Positions 54,101-59,838 of a stretch of DNA of 64,000 nt are shown here, in pieces. This stretch comes from Mongoliibacter ruber. GTDB taxonomy: Bacteria; Bacteroidota; Bacteroidia; Cytophagales; Cyclobacteriaceae. The position numbers and the translations under genes are program-made. Location of the stretch: the NCBI RefSeq assembly GCF_003003005.1, contig NZ_PVTR01000001.1, positions 186,001-250,000 on the forward strand, read 5' to 3'. The notes beneath the pieces are model-generated. The model made no database searches, had not been told where the DNA came from, and saw only the letters and a list, made by a program, of their open reading frames with translations. Every line of letters begins with the position of its first letter. Position 1 is the stretch's first letter.

Positions 54101-54463
54101 CTCTGCCCTTTGCTGACGGATGGCAACATTTACTTTTTGGATTTCAGCATTCAATTCCCGATACCTTTGCGTGCCTCTGGTGGTGGTATTGGTGAGCTCT
54201 GTTCTGAGGTCGCGCTGATAGCGGGTCAATTGGCCCATTGTCATTCCGGCAAGTCCCAGTTCCTTTCTTACATCGGTGATTCTTTTTTTGACCTCATTTA
54301 GTCGCTTGTTGGCATTTATATAGTCATCCGTTCCCTTCTTGGCTGCCTTCATATCGGAGACTAGCTCTTTGGACTCCATCTCCAGCTTTCCGAGTTCGTT
54401 GATGGCCTGTTTACCATCCACTTCCAGACGGACGCGGGATTTGTCTTCTTTTAATTTGCTCAT
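51128..54463 (-). CDS. Phage tail tape-measure protein (TP901 type)
   Basis: 1,111 residues from the ATG at 54463. The N-terminal coiled coil (EVDGKQAINELGKLEMESKELV..) is followed by a hydrophobic stretch (LLAIGYLGAGAFMG) and the TP901 core region (about 170-470: FVNAADKINVSLGDQLGDPEKVMRQLGKLTSTFG, GLGATLDSLGQTSEVSSTALSKLFIGMAKN). A long helical segment rich in E, K and Q spans about 500-950. The C-terminus has a glycine-rich segment (AGGGTDNAGMGFGDKFGEFAGFVHKHEYVVPE). It sets tail length and passes into the host with DNA. Its presence shows a long-tailed phage. It is at the promoter-distal end of the visible tail genes. Confidence 0.93.
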   Translation of the reverse strand: MSKLKEDKSRVRLEVDGKQAINELGKLEMESKELVSDMKAAKKGTDDYINANKRLNEVKKRITDVRKELGLAGMTMGQLTRYQRDLRTELTNTTTRGTQRYRELNAEIQKVNVAIRQQRAELNGTAGFFNKMGKELRTFGLLAIGYLGAGAFMGQVQSMVQGSAKLSDELSDVQKTTGLTDQELTKLNNTLRNMDTRTARSELRGLAEIAGRLGLQSIKDIEGFVNAADKINVSLGDQLGDPEKVMRQLGKLTSTFGVTKEFGIEQALLKVGSAINELGMASTANEGYLVEFTKRMGGIAPLAKISIENVLGLGATLDSLGQTSEVSSTALSKLFIGMAKNADQYAKYAKMEVKDFVDLLNTDANEAFIRMLEGVKDNSAGITDLASTLGDLKQDGGRVVGVLGTLANNTETLRKQQEIANAAFREGTSVVNEYNLKNENMAANLAKIQKWMAGLFVNSEVMNGLNEFVGAWARWIKIPISQKIQEERIELNKMYLQIISTNTGTEDRIKLIKNLQEKYPAYLGNLNAEKVSNKKLGEAIKLVNDQLVNKIILQEQDEKIQSAAENTARARMNMLKAEDHLREEMLKVAEKFNLKIFEGLSLEDQAQTLFARAQSYDNLREGRDGKLLGTTAKLSNLLAEYRTNIEINNKLDEDSNMLITERERLIERLGITMDAATGSGGDFDIPDDPVETTTSDGLPSVEKTKDKMEQLRKLWEKYKENIESKKREFELSQMEGEEREIAKVKDQYAALELELASHFDNKVISEQEFINRLKELAEMRNLEIGEIDKKHREQEAQEKLDAEKKIREATMEERALAELKIKEHYDILLELARKFGIDQQGIIAERQKALGQLADKYRQKEIQDEAEKYEAKKLMAMDFASVATGTMGLVANFSGDIAKYDKTMAIAKAAIGSAEAIANMIKMFSATSFTPIDLAAKIAAGTGIILGNINAAMRVANRTSIPDAPETPDVQSVPTRGRRGTTAVKSYWAGGGTDNAGMGFGDKFGEFAGFVHKHEYVVPEILTKDPRIANLLPAIESIRKDKVRGFVDGGSTSSGVASGGIGSSDPEVKELLRLLVFKMDNMPKRIKAYLVYSEFEKIQEEAEMIKKRYKA

Positions 54464-54551
54464 GGCTGTTGGTTTAGCTATGGACAAATTCGGGAAGTCG
54501 GTTGGGAGACCTTAGGACAGGGTAAAAGCTGGGAAGTAGGGTTGTAGGAGG

Positions 54552-54785
54552 TTAGGGATGTGAAGAGCAAAGGCCTATCCTCAGGGTATCTCCCTTATGA
54601 ATCGGGTATGGATAGTGGATAAGAAAGTGGCTGCTGGTAGTAGCTTCTTGGGTGGATGAGCTGTACACTTTCACATAGTCATGAAAGACTTCTGAGACTA
54701 TCAGGGTATTATTGATGGCAAAGTGCCTGAGGGTGGAAGGACTGCAGGAGGTGATAAGAAAGAGGGAAAGGATCAGCTTTTTCAT
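54552..54785 (-). CDS. Small prophage lipoprotein
   Basis: 77 residues from the ATG at 54785. The signal is MKKLILSLFLITSCSPST with Cys at 14. The mature part, about 64 residues, has VYSSSTQEATTSSHFLIHYPYPIHKGDTL and ends CSSHP; no family recognised. It forms its own unit: a terminator lies upstream (54847-54872), a 10-base inverted repeat sits 16 bases before its start codon, and the tape-measure gene follows 88 bases on. Independent control suggests expression in the lysogen. Confidence 0.65.
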   Translation of the reverse strand: MKKLILSLFLITSCSPSTLRHFAINNTLIVSEVFHDYVKVYSSSTQEATTSSHFLIHYPYPIHKGDTLRIGLCSSHP

Positions 54786-54800
54786 TTTGTTTGGCTTTAA

Positions 54801-54824
54801 GATGTGAGTGAAGACACTCACATC
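54801..54824 (-). promoter_or_regulatory. 10-base inverted repeat upstream of small lipoprotein gene
   Basis: GATGTGAGTG (54801-54810) and CACTCACATC (54815-54824) pair perfectly around AAGA. It lies about 16 bases before the lipoprotein start codon on the minus strand, where it could be an operator or an RNA hairpin controlling translation. No T-run follows. Confidence 0.5.
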
Positions 54825-54846
54825 GGCGTCTCTTGAGCCTAAAATG

Positions 54847-54872
54847 AAAAATACCATCCGGAAGGGATGGTA
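54847..54872 (-). terminator. Rho-independent terminator on minus strand
   Basis: On the minus strand TACCATCC and GGATGGTA pair around a 5-base loop (CTTCC) and are followed by TTTTTC. It ends the transcript coming from the 62-residue gene at 54903-55091. Confidence 0.8.
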
Positions 54873-54895
54873 CAGATATTTGATGAAATTCCGAT

Positions 54896-54913
54896 TAGAG
54901 GATTAATCCTCTA
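54896..54913. repeat. 18-base perfect palindrome TAGAGGATTAATCCTCTA
   Basis: The palindrome spans the stop codon of the 62-residue gene (stop at 54903-54905), so the coding end GAG GAT TAA is part of it. It shares its GGATTAATCC core with the hairpin at 51082-51129. It could bind a phage regulator or form a short stem ahead of the terminator. Confidence 0.7.
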
Positions 54914-55091
54914 AGCCGTCTGGATGGGGTTCGTTGAAGATCCAAGTTGTTTGGTACACATATGATGGTTCAATGACCCATGGACCTGTTGGGTTTTTGT
55001 ATTGTTGGAAAATAAGCTCTGCCTGTTGCACATCTGAAAGAGATGGGATGATTTGGTCAAAGTTCTGCGGAGTAACTGTTAGATTTTTCAT
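54903..55091 (-). CDS. Small prophage protein
   Basis: 62 residues from the ATG at 55091; the frame is open to 55256 but the earlier part lacks a good start. MKNLTVTPQNFDQIIPSLSDVQQAELIF is helical, then VWIEP-like text (GPWVIEPSYVYQTTWIFNEP) is beta. No family recognised. Same direction as the tail genes, with a 300-base gap before the plus-strand genes, so it is transcribed from within that gap or beyond. Confidence 0.55.
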   Translation of the reverse strand: MKNLTVTPQNFDQIIPSLSDVQQAELIFQQYKNPTGPWVIEPSYVYQTTWIFNEPHPDGLED

Positions 55092-55399
55092 GGCTTTTTG
55101 ATTGAGGGTTTGAAATTTATTTGCCGGTGAAAAGACCGGCTGATCAGCTACCCAAGCCAAGTACAGCGATAAAAAACCAGGAAGGCTTCCTCTGGAAAAC
55201 CTTGTTTTGATATTGATGGCAGCGCGAATACTTTGCTGTAGAAGACAGTCGGCCACCTTTGCAAAGAAATATTTCTACAACCCGTCAATCTTCCGAAAAG
55301 CCAAGTAAAAAGTATATTCGCAGACAATCCAAGTCAACCGTATCAGAAAAGCACAGGCATACTTTTCCATATAAAAACAATGGTCTATATTATTGACAT
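55092..55399. promoter_or_regulatory. Divergent intergenic region between late gene and plus-strand accessory genes
   Basis: About 300 bases with no gene. It must hold promoters for the plus-strand genes that start at 55400 and possibly for the 62-residue gene on the minus strand. An 8-base inverted repeat, AAAAGTAT (55308-55315) and ATACTTTT (55359-55366), flanks 43 bases and is a possible operator. No good -33/-7 match was found. Confidence 0.4.
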
Positions 55400-55660
55400 A
55401 TGAATGACAATCAAATCAACAAAGAAGCCCTAAGGAAGGAACTGGTGGAAATCCGTGACCGGATATCTGCCAAGATTACCAACATCGTCTTTACTAATCA
55501 GAAATTACCATTTGACAGGCTATCAAATGGAAGGCAACTGAAGGAGCTGGTAATTATATCTATCAATGCAATCGATCAGGGTAAGGATAAGGAGTTGAAT
55601 GATTATATTAGGGAGTTAAAAAAAAGAGGAATTCAAATTAAATGTAATGAAGAAACCTAA
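55400..55660 (+). CDS. Small prophage accessory protein
   Basis: 86 residues, highly charged and helical (INKEALRKELVEIRDRISAKITN, GRQLKELVIISINAIDQGKDKELNDYIRELKKRG). No membrane segment or family recognised. It overlaps the start of the next gene by 14 bases, so the two are coupled. Opposite to the phage late genes and AT-rich, so probably a moron-type addition. Confidence 0.7.
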   Translation: MNDNQINKEALRKELVEIRDRISAKITNIVFTNQKLPFDRLSNGRQLKELVIISINAIDQGKDKELNDYIRELKKRGIQIKCNEET

Positions 55661-56399
55661 ATTCTTATTTGCTTTGTATAAGTTTAGTTGGGTATGGGTA
55701 ACAATTTTTGGCTTATCTATAATTGGGTCTGCTTTTATAGCTTATTTTTCAGAAGTTCCAGAGGTATGTCCATTTGGATATGAAACTGGTTTATTCTTAA
55801 TGCCTCTATTCAATTCTTTGTTAATAACTATCCCAGTTTTCTTTTTCACTTCTCATTTGCAAGATTCAAAAGTAAAAATAGAGGCTTTAGAATTTATGGA
55901 AGCTTTCAGGAAGAGTGTATTAGAAATTTTAGAATTCGCTCATAAATGTTCAGAAGATAATTCTAGGGAATTAAACTTAAATGAAGAAAATTTAATGGAC
56001 AAAATTACAATTTCTGTATCACCTTCATTATTAAACAAATCCTATCAAAAAGGAAAAAATGGTGAACTATTGGAAAATGAAGAGTGGCTTTTAATTCTTA
56101 TCAAATCTTCAGCCTTTTTGATTTCTTCAGACAAAAGTTATACAGTTTATAAAGGATTTTTCCAAACAATAAGCTTTTTTGAAATGATCGAAAGCGATTT
56201 AACTAAGCCATTCAAGATTATTTCAAATGATTCAATTGAAGCAGCCCAAAATTCTTTAGAACAGGAGAAACTTATCGCGATAAATATTTTTTTAAAGAAC
56301 CTTCTTCACGTTTTAGATAAAATTAATGAAGATAGAATGGGGAAAAACGAGGATTACATAAAATTTCTAGAAATTTTGTCAAAATTGAAAAAAGATTAA
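55647..56399 (+). CDS. Prophage accessory membrane protein with helical cytoplasmic domain
   Basis: 250 residues. Two N-terminal membrane helices (SWVWVTIFGLSIIGSAFIAYF, then FLMPLFNSLLITIPVFFFTSHL) are followed by about 175 residues of charged helical sequence (EALEFMEAFRKSVLEILEFAHKC, LLKNLLHVLDKINEDR-type). No catalytic motif was seen. The predicted topology is a hairpin in the inner membrane with a large cytoplasmic domain. Its AT-rich codon use and opposite strand mark it as an insertion in the late operon. It could be a superinfection-exclusion or abortive-type protein; this is inference. Confidence 0.7.
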   Translation: MKKPKFLFALYKFSWVWVTIFGLSIIGSAFIAYFSEVPEVCPFGYETGLFLMPLFNSLLITIPVFFFTSHLQDSKVKIEALEFMEAFRKSVLEILEFAHKCSEDNSRELNLNEENLMDKITISVSPSLLNKSYQKGKNGELLENEEWLLILIKSSAFLISSDKSYTVYKGFFQTISFFEMIESDLTKPFKIISNDSIEAAQNSLEQEKLIAINIFLKNLLHVLDKINEDRMGKNEDYIKFLEILSKLKKD

Positions 56400-56566
56400 T
56401 TCACCCTAGTATGCGAGATAATCTTACTCGGTTTTTTTATGCGGATTTTGAAGGTTACCTGGTCACCTTTTTTCACGGGAATTTTTTCCGGATAATTAAA
56501 AATCGTCAGCTCCGTATCACAGGGAGCAGTGAAAACTACAATGTTGCGCTTGTGTAGAGGTTTCAT
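56396..56566 (-). CDS. Small prophage protein (56 residues) in the minus-strand tail series
   Basis: A 57-codon frame on the minus strand, MKPLHKRNIVVFTAP at the start and SKIISHTRVN at the end. The middle, LTIFNYPEKIPVKKGDQVTFKIRIKKPSK, alternates strand and lysine-rich turns. It overlaps the stop of the plus-strand membrane protein gene by 4 bases. It lies in the same direction as the tail genes on both sides, so it is probably a remnant of the late operon, or a small gene of the same phage. No family recognised. Confidence 0.6.
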   Translation of the reverse strand: MKPLHKRNIVVFTAPCDTELTIFNYPEKIPVKKGDQVTFKIRIKKPSKIISHTRVN

Positions 56567-56625
56567 TTAAGAAATTTACAAATAATATTTTGTCAATTAT
56601 ATTTTTAATCGGATATTATCTGGGG

Positions 56626-57249
56626 ATGGAAGAACTACTCAAAAATGAATTTTGGACTGTTGTAATCAATGGGGGTGCCAATTTGGTTATTGCTGGAGCT
56701 ATGGTTCTTCAGACAATTATATTTTTGGTGACTTTTTTCATTGGTTTCAACTATCTTAAAGACCATGACAAGAAATTAAAGATTGAGAATAGACAAAAAA
56801 TCATCATTGAATCCTTAATCATAGTTTCAAAATTAAGCCAAGATGTTATTAAAATCTATCAGGTTGAATTCAAAGATTATTTTGATGAATCAGATAATTA
56901 TGAACTTCATGAGGCATTAAAAGAGGTCAGATCTGATTTAATACAAAAGCGAAAATCTGAAAGTATATTGGAAGAAAAGTTTGAACAACTTGAAATTTAT
57001 GCAGGTATTCTAAAAAGTCCGGAATACGATGAAGCTTTACTAAAGTGCACAGATTTAATGATGGATCTAAAAGAACATATTGATTATTTTTTTGATTTAC
57101 TTGAAGATGTTCTACTTAAAAATGCATACATCCAAATATTGGAATTGACTTACAATTATACAGACAATATGCCTTCACCAAAAATCAATGAATTTTTATT
57201 TCGAATCCATAAATTAAAGATACAGTTATTGGGGCTATACCATTCATAA
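56626..57249 (+). CDS. Prophage accessory membrane protein with helical cytoplasmic domain
   Basis: 207 residues from the ATG at 56626; a TTG at 56590 is in frame but weaker. A membrane segment (ANLVIAGAMVLQTIIFLVTFFIGFNYL, about residues 19-45) is followed by charged helices (YLKDHDKKLKIENRQKIIIESL, HEALKEVRSDLIQKRKSESILEEKFEQLEIYAG) with no catalytic motif. Its plan resembles the membrane protein at 55647-56399: membrane anchor then helical cytoplasmic domain. It is very AT-rich against its tail-gene surroundings and ends 16 bases from the convergent gene at 57265. Confidence 0.7.
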   Translation: MEELLKNEFWTVVINGGANLVIAGAMVLQTIIFLVTFFIGFNYLKDHDKKLKIENRQKIIIESLIIVSKLSQDVIKIYQVEFKDYFDESDNYELHEALKEVRSDLIQKRKSESILEEKFEQLEIYAGILKSPEYDEALLKCTDLMMDLKEHIDYFFDLLEDVLLKNAYIQILELTYNYTDNMPSPKINEFLFRIHKLKIQLLGLYHS

Positions 57250-57264
57250 TTTATAGACTCATTT

Positions 57265-57579
57265 CTACTTAATCTGAGCTTCAATTTCTTTTTCCACCTC
57301 ATATATTACAAGGTCAGTAAGGTTATTGATTTTTTTGATTGAGGACTTGAAAAATTCCAAATCGCTTTCATCCAATTCAACCTCACCTTTGTCATGTAGC
57401 CTCAGAGCTATTGACATATTTTTTGCTGCATTGCCGGAATTGATCTGACACAATGCAGATGCGATAGTATCATTAAGGAATATTGGATTTCCTTGATCAT
57501 CAATAGCTGGCTTTCCAAATACCAAAAGCTGTTTTTTAAGATTGATTTTTTTATGATTGTAAGTTTTAAGCTTTGTCAA
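57265..57579 (-). CDS. Prophage tail-series protein (104 residues)
   Basis: 104 residues from a TTG start at 57579; no ATG fits. The text AIDDQGNPIFLNDTIASALCQINSGNAAKNMSIALRLHDKGEVELDESDLEFFKSSIKK resembles small conserved proteins of Bacteroidota and Gram-positive phages, possibly tail-assembly chaperones. It overlaps the end of the 131-residue gene by 14 bases in a +1 frame, so translation may be coupled or the two may be joined by a frameshift. Late gene position upstream of the tape-measure gene fits a chaperone. Confidence 0.6.
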   Translation of the reverse strand: MTKLKTYNHKKINLKKQLLVFGKPAIDDQGNPIFLNDTIASALCQINSGNAAKNMSIALRLHDKGEVELDESDLEFFKSSIKKINNLTDLVIYEVEKEIEAQIK

Positions 57580-57961
57580 ATCTGTTATATGAATCTAATA
57601 TTTGTGCAGCCTGCATGATGATCGCAGGCAATGGAGTAGATTGAATCGCAGTCATCCAAAAGGTATATTCTGGAATTCCGCTTTCCAAAGCAGATTGGTA
57701 GTCTTCATCGTTTTCGAAGTTTTCGGGAACAATAAGAACACCTTGCTGAGTGACTAGATTATTATCAGAAATTGGGGTGATTACTCTTCTATCCTGATTT
57801 ATGTCAGGGTCATCAATAAGATTATCTTCACTGTCAAGGTGCCTGACTATCCAAACTATGTTGGCAAACTTACCTTGATTGGTCATCGAGTTGATTCCCT
57901 CCCAAATGACAATTCTTTTTTCACCTGCTCTACTGCCTGATATTTGAATCTGTAGTTCCAT
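57566..57961 (-). CDS. Prophage tail-series protein (131 residues)
   Basis: 131 residues with mixed alpha/beta text: LQIQISGSRAGEKRIVIWEGINSM, GKFANIVWIVRHLDSED and VTQQGVLIVPENFENDEDYQSALES. No family recognised. It starts 2 bases after the fibre-like gene and overlaps the 104-residue gene, so all three are in one transcript. A tail-assembly or fibre-associated role is inferred from position only. Confidence 0.65.
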   Translation of the reverse strand: MELQIQISGSRAGEKRIVIWEGINSMTNQGKFANIVWIVRHLDSEDNLIDDPDINQDRRVITPISDNNLVTQQGVLIVPENFENDEDYQSALESGIPEYTFWMTAIQSTPLPAIIMQAAQILDSYNRFDKA

Positions 57962-57963
57962 AA

Positions 57964-59838
57964 TTATCCCGCTGAAATTTTTACAATACCTCCATCATTC
58001 CAAAGTGCTCCAGCAATTAGAGGATTCGTAGTGGGCATATTACTAGAAATCATCATACCATTTCCTCTAAACTCAAATCTACTTAAACCCTGTAAATTAA
58101 TAAATTCAATAATAGGTGCTGTCGTAGAATTTGCACCTCCTGCAAACGTGTTTGACCCAGTAGTACCAGCTTGCCCTCCTGCTTTTATTATCTGAAAACC
58201 TTGCATAACCCATCTGTTTTGATTTTTGTCATACATGAAATCAATGTAGTAACCACTCAAAACCCTTCCATTTCCGTTCAGTCCAATAATTCTGTTGTTT
58301 GCACTTGAAAAAGTACTATTTCCTCTAAATGTGCAAAATGTGCCATTCGAAACAATAACCCTTAAAAATTCACTTATTGTTGGTAAAAAACCGGTAATAT
58401 CTGTACTGGCAGTAATGATCAAAACATCTGTAGGCGTTTCTAAATTATCCAATCTTCCAACCGTTGAAATGATTGTTTTTTCTGTCAAATTAATTCCACC
58501 CCCAGAACCACCACTGGGACCTTCCGCACCTCTAATGTTGGTAGCTTCCGCTATATCAGTCACATATCCAGTAGAGCCTATATACAACCCAGTGGTTGGC
58601 TTTGGTCCCGAACCACCAAACCAATCTAGAACTTGTTGAACTACCCTTTCCCCATCTACTAGATTTGCGATTATCGGATTCCATGCATTTTCCCCAGCCT
58701 CACCTGGAATCAAATCAGCAATCGTAGCAAATGGATTTGAACCTGATGGACTGTCAGCAGCCTCAAGCCCATCAACAATATCCTCATCCAGTTCCAATCC
58801 CACTTTTAATTCCTCAAACTCATACTGATCACCATCAGGCAAAGCCTCTAAATCTGGAGGCAAGTGATTGTAAGTGATCCGGCTGGCTACATTGGCTATA
58901 ATCGGTACCCAGTGTCGATTCTGGGATCGGTTGGTTCGGATGAAAATCCCGACATTCTCCGCTGCGTCTACTGCTTTGATCTCTGCATTCTGAAGCTGTC
59001 CATCATAGTTGAATGAGTATCCTACCAGATTTCCGGAGCTATTGATATTGACATAACAAAAACATTCAACATAGACGATCTCATCTGCTGAGTTGGTGGC
59101 CATGTACAGGAATGAAAACCGAACCTGTCCGGAGACTGATTTGGTTACCTGGCATATCTGATTCCATTGATTGTTGACTCCAACAGAGTTGTAGACGTTA
59201 AGGCGGTCTTTTCTCCAAGACCTTACACGGCCATTGACATCAAATACTGCGGGGAGGGGAATGCCTTCCTGTGAGGCTTGCTTTTTGACCCTAAAATCTG
59301 ATTCTATGGATTGCTCGGATGTGGCTGACTTGGAGATGAAGTCGGAGAGATCGGGAGCGCCCGGATCTACATCGTTGCTGCCGTCAGGATTCCTGTTGAC
59401 CGTGGCCAAGAGGATATGTCCATCGGGAATATTGGGGAAAAGGCTGTTTCCTTCGTCATCCACTATGCCCGGAACATAGATAATCTTGGCTACATTCTCG
59501 CCTCCTACCTCTTCGAAGTAACCCAAGAAAACATCCGGTCGGGTGACGTCAGGATGTGGGGCTTCGATGGCTACTTCCGTGAATCCGGGCTGGAATATCT
59601 CGAATTCTATTACCCAGGCGTATTCATCCAGTTCCGCGGTGGTGGCACTGGTGATGTCAAGTGTACCTGCATTGAGCAAGCCGTTTCTCGGGCGGTTGTC
59701 CTGGTCGATCTGGTTGCGGATGGATCGGGCAAAGCCTGTGGAATTGTTTCTCGCCAATAATATAGCCGCACGGATACGCTTGTACTGCTCTCCTGGAAGG
59801 AGCCTGTGAAGTTCATCAGAAAAGCGGGCATTGCTCAT
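57964..59838 (-). CDS. Tail-fibre-like protein with glycine-rich segments
   Basis: 624 residues, mainly beta-rich with short Gly-rich collagen-like spots (IRGAEGPSGGSGGGINLTEK; GGQAGTTGSNTFAGGANSTT). The N-terminus ARFSDELHRLLPGEQYKRIRAA looks like an attachment domain. The C-terminus (SRFEFRGNGMMISSNM, LIAGALWNDGGIVKISAG) matches the ends of Bacteroidota phage fibre or receptor-binding proteins. It probably binds the host surface. It overlaps the upstream gene by 4 bases (ATGA). Confidence 0.7.
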   Translation of the reverse strand: MSNARFSDELHRLLPGEQYKRIRAAILLARNNSTGFARSIRNQIDQDNRPRNGLLNAGTLDITSATTAELDEYAWVIEFEIFQPGFTEVAIEAPHPDVTRPDVFLGYFEEVGGENVAKIIYVPGIVDDEGNSLFPNIPDGHILLATVNRNPDGSNDVDPGAPDLSDFISKSATSEQSIESDFRVKKQASQEGIPLPAVFDVNGRVRSWRKDRLNVYNSVGVNNQWNQICQVTKSVSGQVRFSFLYMATNSADEIVYVECFCYVNINSSGNLVGYSFNYDGQLQNAEIKAVDAAENVGIFIRTNRSQNRHWVPIIANVASRITYNHLPPDLEALPDGDQYEFEELKVGLELDEDIVDGLEAADSPSGSNPFATIADLIPGEAGENAWNPIIANLVDGERVVQQVLDWFGGSGPKPTTGLYIGSTGYVTDIAEATNIRGAEGPSGGSGGGINLTEKTIISTVGRLDNLETPTDVLIITASTDITGFLPTISEFLRVIVSNGTFCTFRGNSTFSSANNRIIGLNGNGRVLSGYYIDFMYDKNQNRWVMQGFQIIKAGGQAGTTGSNTFAGGANSTTAPIIEFINLQGLSRFEFRGNGMMISSNMPTTNPLIAGALWNDGGIVKISAG

